In this document: piece after piece, positions 11,097 through 20,594 of the stretch
Layout: every line of letters begins with the position of its first letter
Position numbering within the stretch: the first letter of the stretch is position 1
DNA from: Calidithermus chliarophilus DSM 9957
GTDB taxonomy: Bacteria > Deinococcota > Deinococci > Deinococcales > Thermaceae
Reading direction: 5' to 3'
Length of the DNA stretch: 64,000 nt
Assembly: GCF_000430045.1 (NCBI RefSeq)
Contig: NZ_KE387027.1
Coordinates: forward strand, 349,901-413,900
The notes under the pieces: model-generated
Databases searched by the model: none
What the model saw: only the letters and a program-made list of their open reading frames with translations
What the model was told of the DNA's origin: nothing
Position numbers and translations under genes: made by a program

Positions 11097-11100
<4 letters not shown>
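10033..11100 (+). CDS. nuoH: NADH-quinone oxidoreductase subunit H (Nqo8)
   Basis: A 355-residue membrane subunit joining the peripheral and membrane arms and lining the quinone channel. Recognisable blocks are [21 protein letters not shown] near the N-terminus, [26 protein letters not shown] in the middle and [17 protein letters not shown] near the C-terminus. About eight transmembrane helices are apparent. The ATG overlaps the end of nuoG, and its stop overlaps the nuoI start. Confidence 0.97.
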
Positions 11101-11692
<592 letters not shown>

Positions 11693-11696
<4 letters not shown>

Positions 11697-12247
11697 GCTT
11701 CGCCGAACTGCTCGCCGCGGCCTTGCTGCTCCTGAGCGCCCTGGTGGTGGTGCGGGCCTCCAACGCGGTGCACGCCGCGCTGGCGCTCATCGCCAACTTC
11801 CTGGTGATCGCCGGGGTGTACGTGGGGCTCGAGGCCCGCTTCGTGGCGATGACCCAGATCATCGTCTACGCCGGGGCCATCGTGGTGCTGTTCCTCTTCG
11901 TGATCATGCTGCTGTCGGCCGCCCAGGCCAACGTGGGCAAGGACATGCTGCCGGGGCTGCAGGTCCCCGCCGTCGTGGGCGCGCTGGGGTTGGCCGGGGT
12001 GCTGACCTACGCCGTGACCCGCTTCACGGCCCCCCCCAACCCCGGCACCCTGGGCGGGGGGCTGCCGCAGGCGCTGGGGCCGCTGCTCTATAGCCCCGAG
12101 AAGTGGCTCTACGCCCTGCTGGTGGTGGGCTTCTTGCTGCTGGTGGCCACCATCGCGGCGGTGGTGCTGGTCGAGCCCGAGCGCATCGTGCCCGAGAAGG
12201 TCATCAAGAGCGCTTCGGAAGAGCTGAAGGAGATGGTGGAACGATGA
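11693..12247 (+). CDS. nuoJ: NADH-quinone oxidoreductase subunit J (Nqo10)
   Basis: A 184-residue membrane subunit with five predicted transmembrane helices. The [19 protein letters not shown] and [20 protein letters not shown] segments are diagnostic; the latter includes the pi-bulge helix of TM3. It is translationally coupled on both sides by 4-nt overlaps. Confidence 0.95.
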
Positions 12248-12534
12248 GCTGGCTGGTGGTTTCCGCGCTCCTCTTCGCCATCGGCGCCTACGGGGTGCTC
12301 TCGAGGCGCACCGCGATCCTGGTCTTCCTCTCCATCGAGCTCATGCTCAACGCCGCCAACCTGGCCCTCATCGCCTTCGCCAAGCAGTGGGGCAGCCTCG
12401 ACGCGCAGGTGGTGACGCTCTTCGTCATCGCCATCGCCGCGGCCGAGGTGGCGGTGGGGCTGGGGCTGATCGTGGCGATCTTCCGCCGCCGGGAGACCAC
12501 CGGCATCGACGAGCTGAGGGGGCTTAAGGGCTAA
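12244..12534 (+). CDS. nuoK: NADH-quinone oxidoreductase subunit K (Nqo11)
   Basis: A 96-residue three-helix membrane subunit, MrpC-like. The conserved glutamates of the proton path lie in [12 protein letters not shown] and [14 protein letters not shown] chose the ATG at 12244, which overlaps the nuoJ stop and gives the length of Thermus Nqo11 (95). The frame is open back to 12103, but that extension is a nuoJ shadow. Confidence 0.96.
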   Translation: MSWLVVSALLFAIGAYGVLSRRTAILVFLSIELMLNAANLALIAFAKQWGSLDAQVVTLFVIAIAAAEVAVGLGLIVAIFRRRETTGIDELRGLKG

Positions 12535-12537
12535 CGT

Positions 12538-14397
12538 ATGCAAGAGACCATATTGCTACCGCTGATCATCCTGCTGCCCCTGCTGGGCTTCGCCGTGCTG
12601 GGCCTGTGGGGCAAGCGCATGCAGGAGCCTACGCCGGGCATCGTCGCCAGCGCTTTGGTGCTGGGCAGCTTCGTGCTGGGCGTAGTGCTGCTGGCGCAGG
12701 GAGGGGCGCGGTGGGGGCTGGAGGACTGGCTCCCCGGCATCCCCCTCTCCTTCGCCCTCGACAACCTCTCCGGCCTGATGGTGATGATCGTGGCCGGGAT
12801 CGGCTTCCTGATCCACGTCTACGCCATCGGCTACATGCACGGCGACGCCGGCTTCAGCCGCTTCTTCAGCTACTTCAACCTCTTCATCGCGGCGATGCTG
12901 GTGCTGGTGCTGGGCGACAGCCTCCCCGTGGTGTTCGTCGGCTGGGAGGGCGTGGGGCTGGCGAGCTACCTGCTCATCGGCTTCTGGTACGCCGACCGCG
13001 TCAACGGCGACTCGGCCCGCAAGGCCTTCATCGTCAACCGCATCGGCGACCTGGGCTTCTTGCTGGGGATGGGCGTGCTGTGGGCCAACTTCGGCACCCT
13101 CTCCATCTCCGAGCTGCGCGAGGCCATCGCCCCCGAGGGCGAGCTGGCCGTGGGCCTCAACAACGCCGCGCTCGCCCTGGCGGCCTTCCTGTTGTTCGTG
13201 GGGGCTATCGGCAAGAGCGCGCAGGTGCCCCTGATGGTCTGGCTCCCCGACGCGATGGCGGGCCCCACCCCGGTCTCGGCGCTGATCCACGCCGCGACCA
13301 TGGTCACGGCGGGGGTCTACCTGCTGTGCCGCAACAGCTTCCTCTACTTCGACCTGCCCGACGTGTCCTTCTGGATCGTGCTGATCGGGATGATCACCGC
13401 GGTCTACGGGGCGCTGTGCGCCTTCGGCCAGACCGACATCAAGCGCATCGTGGCCTACTCGACCCTCTCGCAGCTCGGCTTCATGTTCGTGGCGGCCGGG
13501 GTGGGGGCCTACTGGGTGGCGATGTTCCACGTGATGACCCACGCCTTCTTCAAGGCCCTGCTGTTCATGTCCTCGGGCTCGGTGATCCACGCCCTGGGCG
13601 GTGAGCAGGACGTGCGCAAGATGGGCGGGATGTGGAACTACCTGCCCCAGACCCGCATCCACGGCCTGGTGGGCGCGCTGGCGCTGGGCGGCCTGCCGCT
13701 GTTGTCGGGCTTCTGGTCGAAGGACGCGATCCTGGCCTACTCCTACGAGTACTCGCCGGTGGTGTGGTTCGTGATGCTGCTGGTGGCCGCCATGACCGCG
13801 CTGTACTCGATGCGCTGGTTCGTGCTGGTGTTCCTGGGTAAGTACCGCGGCCACGAACACCCGCACGAGAGCCCCTCGGTGATGACCTGGCCCAACCACG
13901 TCCTCACCCTGGGCTCGCTCTTCGCCGGCTTCGTGGGCCTGCCCTACGTGATCCAGTACAAGAACTTCCTCGAGCCCTGGCTCAACAAAGTCATCGTCCA
14001 CCACGAGCACGAGAAGCTGCCGGTGCTGGAGGAGTGGACCCTGATCCTCGTCTCGGCGGCGGTGGCGGTGGGCGCTTTGTACTACGGCTACCGCTTCTTC
14101 CAGGCCGAGGCGGCGGGCCGGCTCCCGGCGTGGTTCGTCCGCTTCCAGGAGGCCTCGCTGCGCAGCTTCTACGCCGACGACGTCTACAACGCCCTCATCG
14201 TCAAGCCGCTCAAGAGCGTGGCCAAGATCCTCTTCGACGCCGATAACGGCGTGCTCACCGGTTTCCAGTGGCTCGGCAGCGTCACCGGGACGCTGGGCGG
14301 GCTCCTGGCGCGGCTCGAGACCGGCTACCTGCGCTTCTACGCGGCCGGCCTGCTGGTGGCCGCCGTGCTCCTGATCCTCGTGGGGGTGATCCGGTGA
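12538..14397 (+). CDS. nuoL: NADH-quinone oxidoreductase subunit L (Nqo12), antiporter-like
   Basis: This 619-residue protein is the distal antiporter-like proton-pumping subunit with the long lateral helix. Key blocks are [50 protein letters not shown] and [16 protein letters not shown]. It starts 3 nt after nuoK. A 103-bp spacer to nuoM holds no repeat or gene, only a G-rich ribosome binding site. Confidence 0.97.
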   Translation: MQETILLPLIILLPLLGFAVLGLWGKRMQEPTPGIVASALVLGSFVLGVVLLAQGGARWGLEDWLPGIPLSFALDNLSGLMVMIVAGIGFLIHVYAIGYMHGDAGFSRFFSYFNLFIAAMLVLVLGDSLPVVFVGWEGVGLASYLLIGFWYADRVNGDSARKAFIVNRIGDLGFLLGMGVLWANFGTLSISELREAIAPEGELAVGLNNAALALAAFLLFVGAIGKSAQVPLMVWLPDAMAGPTPVSALIHAATMVTAGVYLLCRNSFLYFDLPDVSFWIVLIGMITAVYGALCAFGQTDIKRIVAYSTLSQLGFMFVAAGVGAYWVAMFHVMTHAFFKALLFMSSGSVIHALGGEQDVRKMGGMWNYLPQTRIHGLVGALALGGLPLLSGFWSKDAILAYSYEYSPVVWFVMLLVAAMTALYSMRWFVLVFLGKYRGHEHPHESPSVMTWPNHVLTLGSLFAGFVGLPYVIQYKNFLEPWLNKVIVHHEHEKLPVLEEWTLILVSAAVAVGALYYGYRFFQAEAAGRLPAWFVRFQEASLRSFYADDVYNALIVKPLKSVAKILFDADNGVLTGFQWLGSVTGTLGGLLARLETGYLRFYAAGLLVAAVLLILVGVIR

Positions 14398-14500
14398 ACC
14401 CCAAGCCGAGCTCGAAACCTCAGGCCCTCCCCGGCACCCCAAGGCCCGGTTGTTCGCGGAACCTGCCGCTCGCCTCGGGGGCCCCTGAAGGGGGTGAACG

Positions 14501-15934
14501 ATGAACTACGATGCTTTGATGCACGTCGGGCTGTTCCTCCCCCTGCTGGCGGGGATCGCCCTGCTGATCTGGCCCAGCCTGGGCCGCACCTTCGCCGTGG
14601 CCGCCGCCGGCGTGACCTTCCTGCTCGCGGCCTGGCTCTTCGCGGGGGCTCAGGGCGAGGGCGCGGGCTACGCCTCGCAGACCCTCCTGCTCGAGCCCAT
14701 CCAGATGTACTACGCCCTCGGCCTTGACGGCGTGGGCCTGATGCTGTGGCTGGCCGTGAGCTTCACCACCCTGCTGGCGGTGTACATCGCGCAGGTGCCC
14801 ATCCGCATGCTGGGTTGGGCGCTGTTGATGGAGACCGGGTTGCTGGGCATCTTCGCCGCCGCCGACCTCGTCCTCTTCTACGTCTTCTTCGAGGCCACCC
14901 TGATCCCCGCGCTGCTGATGCTGGGGCTCTACGGCGGGCGCGAGCGCCTCAAGGCGGCCTACACCTTCGCCCTCTTCACCCTGGTGGGCTCGCTGCCCAT
15001 GCTGGCGGCGGTCTTCGCGGTGCGCTACCTGGGCGGCGCGCCCAGCTTCCTCCACGCCGACCTGGCGGCCAACCCGGTGAGCGGGGCCGCGGCTACCTGG
15101 GTCTTCCTGGGCTTCCTGGTCGCCTTCGCGGTCAAGACCCCGCTCTTCCCGCTGCACGCCTGGCTGCCCTCCTTCCACGCCGAGAACCACCCCTCGGGCC
15201 TGGCCGACGCCATGGGCACCTTGTACAAGGTGGGCCTCTTCGCCTTCTTCAAGTGGGCCATCCCCCTGGCCCCCGAGGGCTTCGCGCAGTTCCAGGGCCT
15301 GTTGCTGCTCCTGGCGGCCTTCGGCGCGATCTACGCGGCCTGGCTGGCCTTCGCGGCCCGCGATTGGAAGCGCCTGCTGGCCTACGGCGGCGTGAGCCAC
15401 ATGGGCCTGGGCGCGCTGGGCCTCTTCAGCGGCCACGCCGACGGGGTGACCGGGGCGCTGTTTTTGCTGGCGGCCTCGATGGTCTACACCGGCGGGCTAT
15501 TCCTGGTAGTCGGCCGCATCGCCGAGCGTACCGAGACGCTCGAGATCGGCCCGGTGCGGGGCATCGCCAAGAGCGCCCCCGCGCTGAGCGTGCTGACGAT
15601 GTTTTTGGTGATGGCCATGATCGGCCTGCCCGGCCTCTCGGGCTTCCCCGGCGAGTTCATGGCGCTGCTGGGCGCCTGGAAGGCCAGCCCCTGGCTCACC
15701 TTCGTCGCCTTCACCGCGGTGATCGCGGCGGCGGCCTACGCCCTCACCGCCTACCAGGCCCTCTTCCAGGAGAGCCCCAACCGCACCGTCCCCGACCTCA
15801 CCCCGCGCGAGTGGGTCTTCGGGGTGGCGGTGGTGGCCTCGACCCTGCTGGTGGGCCTCTACCCCAAGATGTTTACCGAGCTGATCCACCCGGTTTCCGA
15901 GGCGCTGGCGAAGCTGCTGGGAGGTGGGGCGTGA
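14501..15934 (+). CDS. nuoM: NADH-quinone oxidoreductase subunit M (Nqo13), antiporter-like
   Basis: A 477-residue antiporter-like proton-pumping subunit. ETGLLGIFAAADLVLFYVFFEATLIP and KTPLFPLHAWLPSFHAENH carry the conserved Glu and Lys of the channel. AAGGGGGTG precedes the ATG at 14501. Its TGA overlaps the GTG start of nuoN. Confidence 0.96.
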   Translation: MNYDALMHVGLFLPLLAGIALLIWPSLGRTFAVAAAGVTFLLAAWLFAGAQGEGAGYASQTLLLEPIQMYYALGLDGVGLMLWLAVSFTTLLAVYIAQVPIRMLGWALLMETGLLGIFAAADLVLFYVFFEATLIPALLMLGLYGGRERLKAAYTFALFTLVGSLPMLAAVFAVRYLGGAPSFLHADLAANPVSGAAATWVFLGFLVAFAVKTPLFPLHAWLPSFHAENHPSGLADAMGTLYKVGLFAFFKWAIPLAPEGFAQFQGLLLLLAAFGAIYAAWLAFAARDWKRLLAYGGVSHMGLGALGLFSGHADGVTGALFLLAASMVYTGGLFLVVGRIAERTETLEIGPVRGIAKSAPALSVLTMFLVMAMIGLPGLSGFPGEFMALLGAWKASPWLTFVAFTAVIAAAAYALTAYQALFQESPNRTVPDLTPREWVFGVAVVASTLLVGLYPKMFTELIHPVSEALAKLLGGGA

Positions 15935-17622
15935 TCACCCTCTACCTCCTGGGCGCGGCCAGCGTCGTGCTCACCCTGCTGGGCTTCTTCGTGCCCGCCC
16001 GCGTCACCCGCTGGGTGGCGGTGGGCAGCGTCGGGGCGACGCTGGCCTACCTCTTCTTTACCTGGGGCCAGGAGCAGACCGCCTTCGGCGGGCTTTACGT
16101 CGTGGACTCGGTGTCGCAGGGCTTCACGATGGTGGCCCTGCTGGGCGTGCTGTGGGCGCTGATCCTCGGGCGCACCGAGAAGTGGGAGTTCCCGCTGCTG
16201 CTGGTCTACGCGGCCACCGGGATGCACTTCATGGCCTCCTCGCCCAACCTGCCCGTGCTGCTGGTGGCGCTCGAGGTCTTCTCGCTGCCCCTGTACGTCC
16301 TCGCCACCTGGCGGCGCGACGAGCGCGGCTTCGAGGCGGGCCTGAAGTACTTCCTGCTGGGCGCGCTCTCGGCGGCCATCTTCCTCTACGGCATCGCGCT
16401 GCACTTCGGCGCCACCGGCTCCTTCAACGCCGGGGCCGAGGGCTCGGGGCCGCTGTACGTCACCGCGCTGCTGCTGATTTTGGGGGCGCTGGCCTTCAAG
16501 GTCAGCCTGGTGCCCTTCCACTGGTGGACCCCCGACGTCTACCAGGGCAGCCCCACCACCGTCTCGCTGATGATGGCCACGGCGGTCAAGGCCGCGGGCT
16601 TCGCCGCGCTGGTGCGGGTGCTGGACGTGCAGGACCAGGGCCTGTGGGGCCTGGGGCTCGGCGCCCTCATCGCCCTCACCGTGGTCTTCGGCAACCTGGG
16701 CGCGCTGGCCCAGCGCGAGAGCAAGCGCCTGCTGGCCTACTCCTCCATCGCCCACGCCGGGTACGTGGGGCTGGGCCTCTTCAGCGGCACCGGCGCCCCC
16801 GCCATCGGCTTCTACCTGCTGGCCTACGCGCTCTCCACCGGCCTGGCCTTCGCGGTGCTGGCCGCCGTCTCGCAGGGCGACGTGCCCTACGAGCGCCTGC
16901 GCGGGCTGCTCTACCGCAAGCCGGTGCTGGGCGTGGCGATGGGCATCGGCCTGCTCTCGCTGGCCGGGCTGCCGCCTTTCGCGGGCTTCTGGGGCAAGCT
17001 GCTGGTCTTCCTCGAGGCCGCCCGGGCCCAGCAGTGGGGCCTGCTGGTGCTGGCGTTGCTCACCTCGGCCGTGGCCGCCTACTACTACCTGCGCCTGTTC
17101 AACCTGCTCATCGACCGGCGCCAGGAAGCCCGCGAGGAAGGGGGAGCCCCCGTTGCCGCCGGGCTGGCCGGGACCCCGGTGCTCTCGGGCCAGGGCGCGG
17201 GCGGCCTGAGCCTGGCCACCGGCCGCTCCTCCACGGCCACCCTGGTGGTCGCCGCCGCGCTGGTGGTGCTGCTGGGCATCCTGCCCGGCTGGGGCTACCG
17301 GCTCTTCAGCCCGGTCCCCTTCGCCGCGCTCTCCCAGGCGGCGGCCCAGCCCGCGGCCCTTCCCGCCACCTTCGCCATCACCTCGCCCTCCGACGGGGCC
17401 GAGCTGCGGGCCGACGAGTTCAGCCTGCAGGGCACCGGCAACGCGGGGGAGACCCTCGAGGTCTACGACAACGGCACCAAGCTCGCCGACGTCACGGTGG
17501 GCGAGAACGGCGGCTGGTCGCTCACCCTGCCCAGCCTGCCCGCCCCCGGCGAGCACACCTACCAGGTCCGGCGGCCCGGGGAGAGCGAGGGCCCGTCGGT
17601 ACGGGTCAAGATCCTCGAATAG
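15931..17622 (+). CDS. nuoN: NADH-quinone oxidoreductase subunit N (Nqo14) with C-terminal Ig-like domain
   Basis: The GTG at 15931 overlaps the nuoM stop (GTGA) and gives 563 residues, against about 427 in Thermus Nqo14. The antiporter core is clear (KVSLVPFHWWTPDVYQGSPT, LAYSSIAHAGYVGLGL, LAGLPPFAGFWGK). Two additions explain the length. One is a polar Gly/Ala-rich loop at about 397-434 before the last helix. The other is a C-terminal Ig-like domain at about 480-563, with ITSPSDGAELRADEFSLQG and a YDNGTKLADVTV strand, as in bacterial surface proteins. NuoN has its C-terminus on the outer side, so the domain should face the periplasm. There is no frameshift. A terminator follows. Confidence 0.93.
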   Translation: MITLYLLGAASVVLTLLGFFVPARVTRWVAVGSVGATLAYLFFTWGQEQTAFGGLYVVDSVSQGFTMVALLGVLWALILGRTEKWEFPLLLVYAATGMHFMASSPNLPVLLVALEVFSLPLYVLATWRRDERGFEAGLKYFLLGALSAAIFLYGIALHFGATGSFNAGAEGSGPLYVTALLLILGALAFKVSLVPFHWWTPDVYQGSPTTVSLMMATAVKAAGFAALVRVLDVQDQGLWGLGLGALIALTVVFGNLGALAQRESKRLLAYSSIAHAGYVGLGLFSGTGAPAIGFYLLAYALSTGLAFAVLAAVSQGDVPYERLRGLLYRKPVLGVAMGIGLLSLAGLPPFAGFWGKLLVFLEAARAQQWGLLVLALLTSAVAAYYYLRLFNLLIDRRQEAREEGGAPVAAGLAGTPVLSGQGAGGLSLATGRSSTATLVVAAALVVLLGILPGWGYRLFSPVPFAALSQAAAQPAALPATFAITSPSDGAELRADEFSLQGTGNAGETLEVYDNGTKLADVTVGENGGWSLTLPSLPAPGEHTYQVRRPGESEGPSVRVKILE

Positions 17623-17643
17623 GACTGCCCGCCGGATCAACGT

Positions 17644-17678
17644 CTGGGGCGCACCGAGATGCGCCCCAGCGGCTTTTT
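17644..17678 (+). terminator. Intrinsic terminator of the nuo operon
   Basis: A perfect 10-bp stem, CTGGGGCGCA with TGCGCCCCAG, has a 6-nt loop and is followed by TTTTT. It begins 22 bp after the nuoN stop. Confidence 0.85.
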
Positions 17679-17680
17679 GG

Positions 17681-17711
17681 TATGCTAGCCTCCGGTCCGA
17701 AATTCCGGAGG
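17681..17711 (+). promoter_or_regulatory. Promoter -10 and leader hairpin covering the ribosome binding site
   Basis: TATGCT (17681-17686) is a plausible -10. A CTCCGG/CCGGAG stem (17690-17695 with 17705-17710) contains most of the GGAGG that precedes the GTG at 17717. Folding could reduce translation of the following gene. This is inference from sequence. Confidence 0.4.
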
Positions 17712-17716
17712 TCGCC

Positions 17717-18316
17717 GTGAAGGTCGTCATCTTTGGAGCCACAGGGGGCACGGGGCGGCATCTGGTGGAGCAGGCGTACGCGCTGGGGCACGAGGTCACG
17801 GCCTTTACCCGCAACCCGGCGCGCCTCGAGCCCTTCGAGGAGCTGGAGGTCGTGCGCGGCGACGTGCTGGACCCTGCCGCCGTCGGCAGGGCGGTCCGGG
17901 GCCAGGACGCGGTGATCATCGCGCTGGGCGACGGGAACGCCAAGGACAGCCGGGTGCGCAGCGAGGGCACGGCCAACGTGGTGCGGGCCATGCTCGAGCA
18001 CGGCGTGCGCCGCCTCATCGCCGTGAGCTCCTTCGGCGTGGGCGACAGCCGCAAAGGGCTCATGGCCTACGCGGCCTGGCTCTTCCTGCGCGAGGCCCTG
18101 CTCGACCACGAGCGCCAGGAGGAGATTATCCGTAACAGCGGCCTGGACTGGACCATCGTCCGGCCCACCGGCCTCACCAACGAGCCCCGCACCGGCCGCT
18201 ACAAGGTCGGCACCCCCGGCCGCGGCCGCATCCCCCGCGCCGACGTGGCCGACTTCATCCTGCGCGAGCTGAAGGAGAACGCCTACGTACACCAGGCGCC
18301 GGTGCTGGGGTCTTGA
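17717..18316 (+). CDS. NAD(P)-binding protein, atypical short-chain dehydrogenase / NmrA-like
   Basis: This 199-residue protein has the N-terminal Rossmann motif GATGGTGRHLVEQA at residues 7-20, a D-containing beta4 segment (DAVIIALGDG) and IAVSSFGVGD, as in flavin reductase / biliverdin reductase B-like and NmrA-like proteins. WTIVRPTGL near the end is typical. The usual activity is NAD(P)H-dependent reduction or a redox-sensing role; the substrate cannot be told. The gene stands alone, with its own -10 after the nuo terminator. It starts with GTG after GGAGG. Confidence 0.8.
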   Translation: MKVVIFGATGGTGRHLVEQAYALGHEVTAFTRNPARLEPFEELEVVRGDVLDPAAVGRAVRGQDAVIIALGDGNAKDSRVRSEGTANVVRAMLEHGVRRLIAVSSFGVGDSRKGLMAYAAWLFLREALLDHERQEEIIRNSGLDWTIVRPTGLTNEPRTGRYKVGTPGRGRIPRADVADFILRELKENAYVHQAPVLGS

Positions 18317-18330
18317 GGGGTAAGGGAAGC

Positions 18331-18811
18331 GGTCAGCCGTCAGCCATCAGCGATGAGCCCGTAGCTCGTGCTAAACCCCTCCCCGTCCCTCACCGTCGGC
18401 GGGGAGGGTTTATACCAGATTCGGTTAGTTCGGCGCCGGATGGCGGCGCCGCCCCGCCTTGGCGGGGCGGCCGACCGAAGTTATCCGCGTAGCGGAGGGC
18501 GATACCGCCCCTTGGAAGGGATACGCTTTCTTCGCCGACCGTCAGGGAGGGGTGTGCTCTAGGATTCAAAAAGATAGCCTCTGGGGGTCTTTGGTTTGGA
18601 TGATTATCTTTTTGAATCCGGTATTATCCCCCCTAGCCCCCCTTGCTAAGGGGGGAACAAGGCCTCTTGCGTCCTGCGTTTTGCGTACGGCATAGCGACC
18701 CACGTTTTGCGTTTTGCGTTTAGCGTTTTGCTATCGGCTATGGGCTATCGGCTATCAGCTATCAGCGTTCAGCGTTCGGCGTACGACGCAGGACGTACGC
18801 CCCGCGCCCGG
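18331..18811. repeat. Compound heptad-repeat locus, interrupted by a MITE
   Basis: Reading left to right this is the reverse orientation of the modular element: CGTCAGC-type heptads (18331-18372), the CCCTCCCC/GGGGAGGG hairpin, an inserted 211-bp MITE, the CCCCCCTT/AAGGGGGG hairpin (18637-18655), AACAAGG, then about twenty heptads of TTGCGTT, CTATCGG and CGTACGA types. The array runs into the last codons of the caiB-like gene, whose stop is at 18812-18814. No gene lies in this 495-bp stretch. Confidence 0.85.
18413..18623. mobile_element. 211-bp MITE with TACCRGATTC ends and TTA target duplication
   Basis: The ends are inverted 10-mers TACCAGATTC (18413-18422) and GAATCCGGTA (18614-18623), one mismatch. 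TTA flanks both sides. Removing the element and one TTA restores GGGTTTATCCCCCC, the sequence seen uninterrupted in the homologous module at 33760-33800 (opposite strand). A three-base TNA duplication is typical of some IS5-family groups. There is no ORF. A second perfect 15-bp inverted repeat (18562-18576 with 18605-18619) forms a hairpin in its right part. Confidence 0.7.
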
Positions 18812-20059
18812 CTACCGGCTACCGACCACCGCCCTCACCACCACCCCTTCCGCCTCGAGCCCCGCCACCTCCTCGGCGCTCAGGCCCAGCACGCCGGTGA
18901 GCACCTCGAGGGTGTGCTGGCCCAGCAGGGGCGGGGCGCTTTGGACCTGCGCCGGGGTGCGGGAGAAGTAGGAGAGGGGGGAGCCGATGAGGGGGAGCGG
19001 GCCCAGCGTGGGGTGGTGGGCCTCGACGCGCATCCCCCGGGCCTGGGCCTGGGGCTCGGCGAAGGCCTCGGCCAGGGAGTTGACCGGGGTGGCGGGCACG
19101 CCGGCCTGCTGGAGGGCGCTCAGCCAGTGGGCCCGCGGGCAGGTCTTGAAGACGGCCTCGAGCCGTCCCAGCAACTCGGCGCGGTGGAGCACGCGGCCCT
19201 GGTTGGTCCGGAAGCGCTCGTCCTCCCACAGCTCGAGGTGGCCGATGGCCTCGCAGGTGCGGCGGTACTGCTCGTCGTTGCCCACGGTGAGCATGAACCA
19301 GCCGTCGCTGGCCTCGAAGGCCCCGTAGGGCACGATCTGGGGGTGGGCGTTGCCCAGCCGGGCCGGGTTGGTGCCGCTGACCAGGTAGCTCTGGGCCAGG
19401 TTGGCCATGGCCGAGAGCCCGGTGTCGAAGAGGGCGAGGTCGATGTGCTGGCCCTGGCCGCTTCTCTCGCGCTCGAGCAGCGCCGCCAGCACTGCCCCTG
19501 CCCCGGTCATGCCGGTCATGAGGTCCACCCAGGCCACCGGGACCCGCACCGGCGGCCCCTCCGGCTCGCCCGTCACCGACATGATGCCGATGAGCCCCTG
19601 GATCGCCACGTCGTAGCCGGGCTCCTGGGCGCGGGGGCCGGTGTGCCCGTAGCCGGTGATGGAGAGGTAGACCAGGCGGGGATTGAGCCGGGCCAGGGAG
19701 GGGTAGTCCAGGCCATAGCGGGCCAGGTCGCCGGTCTTGTAGTTCTCCACCAGCACGTCGGCCTGGGCGGCCAGCGCCTGCACCAGCGCCTGCCCGCGCG
19801 GGTCCTTGAGGTTGACCGCCACGCTCTTCTTGCCCCGGTTGGCCGAGAGGTAGTAGGCGCTTTCCCCCGCCGCTCCCAGCTTCCAGCCGGCGGGTTCGGC
19901 GGGCTCGAGGAAGGGCGGCCCCCAGGTGCGGGTGTCGTCGCCCCTAGGCGGCTCGACCTTCCAGACCTCCGCCCCCAGGTCGGCGAGCATCTGGGTGCAG
20001 AAGGGGCCCGCCAGGATGCGGGAGAGGTCGAGGACTTTGAGGCCGGTGAGCGCACCCAC
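18812..20059 (-). CDS. CaiB/BaiF-type (family III) CoA-transferase, probably for glutarate
   Basis: A 415-residue family III CoA-transferase with KVLDLSRILAGPFCTQMLADLGAEV at the N-terminus and a catalytic Asp in EPGYDVAIQG (about residue 150). These enzymes move CoA between carboxylic acids. It lies in the same direction as glutaryl-CoA dehydrogenase, with the hicAB pair between. This suggests a succinyl-CoA:glutarate role in lysine or tryptophan breakdown, as known for SUGCT-type enzymes. The last codons (VVGSR) are formed by repeat units from the adjoining array. Confidence 0.85.
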   Translation of the reverse strand: MGALTGLKVLDLSRILAGPFCTQMLADLGAEVWKVEPPRGDDTRTWGPPFLEPAEPAGWKLGAAGESAYYLSANRGKKSVAVNLKDPRGQALVQALAAQADVLVENYKTGDLARYGLDYPSLARLNPRLVYLSITGYGHTGPRAQEPGYDVAIQGLIGIMSVTGEPEGPPVRVPVAWVDLMTGMTGAGAVLAALLERERSGQGQHIDLALFDTGLSAMANLAQSYLVSGTNPARLGNAHPQIVPYGAFEASDGWFMLTVGNDEQYRRTCEAIGHLELWEDERFRTNQGRVLHRAELLGRLEAVFKTCPRAHWLSALQQAGVPATPVNSLAEAFAEPQAQARGMRVEAHHPTLGPLPLIGSPLSYFSRTPAQVQSAPPLLGQHTLEVLTGVLGLSAEEVAGLEAEGVVVRAVVGSR

Positions 20060-20062
20060 GGT

Positions 20063-20272
20063 CTAGCTGGCCAGCTCGAGGGCCACTTCTTCCCTCACGA
20101 CCTTCAGCCGCTTGCCCAGGTGCTCCTCGAGGAAGCCGAGCGCGTCCTGAATCGCCTCTTCCGCAGTGCTGCCGTAACCCTGAAGCTCGGGGTACTCGAG
20201 AATTTTCGCCACGTACGGCTCGAACTCCCCTTCGTATTCGGGGTGGTATTCGACGTTAATCCGCACTTTCAT
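20063..20272 (-). CDS. hicB: HicB-like antitoxin (short, single domain)
   Basis: A 69-residue protein with the HicB pattern: a YHPEYEGEF strand, ILEYPELQGYGSTAEEAIQDALGFLEEHL, where G-x-T-x-EEA is diagnostic. It lacks a C-terminal DNA-binding domain. The start overlaps the stop of the HicA-like gene by 4 nt, the standard hicA-hicB order. It should neutralise the HicA toxin by binding. Identification rests on pattern and context. Confidence 0.7.
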   Translation of the reverse strand: MKVRINVEYHPEYEGEFEPYVAKILEYPELQGYGSTAEEAIQDALGFLEEHLGKRLKVVREEVALELAS

Positions 20273-20514
20273 CGTACCTCCAGTTGATCTATTGCACGTA
20301 GGAGCGCTTTCACGGCCTCCGGGTGGACGGGACGTTTGGCGGGATGTGGCTCGTGGACGCTTACCACGAACCCAGACTCGTGCACAAAGCGCCTGCGGCT
20401 TCCCTTTCCAATGAGCAGTGTAAACCCATACGCTTCAGCCAGTTCACGGAAGTCCTGCCAGTCGCACCGTGTGATCCGCCCCGCAACGCGCGCCCGGAGT
20501 TCGGCTCTGTCCAT
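20269..20514 (-). CDS. hicA: HicA-like toxin, catalytic His replaced
   Basis: An 81-residue protein resembling HicA mRNA interferases: YGFTLLIGKGSRRRFVHESG, then a VHEPHP segment and a C-terminal helix. In active HicA the GS is followed by the catalytic His (GSH); here it is Arg. Other histidines nearby (FVHE) might substitute, or the toxin may be inactive. TATTCT at 20523-20528 is a plausible -10 only 8 nt before the ATG. It sits between two genes of one pathway. Confidence 0.65.
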   Translation of the reverse strand: MDRAELRARVAGRITRCDWQDFRELAEAYGFTLLIGKGSRRRFVHESGFVVSVHEPHPAKRPVHPEAVKALLRAIDQLEVR

Positions 20515-20522
20515 CGGCGGCT

Positions 20523-20528
20523 AGAATA
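20523..20528 (-). promoter_or_regulatory. -10 box TATTCT of hicAB
   Basis: The hexamer ends 8 nt before the hicA ATG, implying an almost leaderless transcript and independent transcription of the pair. Confidence 0.4.
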
Positions 20529-20594
20529 CCAGGTCATAACCGTAGAACTGCTCATCCCGCCTCATGCCAAAGCGTTCGTGGAGGGCCTATGTCT

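Noticed and set aside
18707-20287. Long rightward ORF of 526 codons through the repeat and the CoA-transferase
   Set aside because: It is the antisense shadow of the CoA-transferase extended by heptad repeats, rich in Gly, Ala, Arg and Val, without similarity. The opposite strand has clear family motifs.
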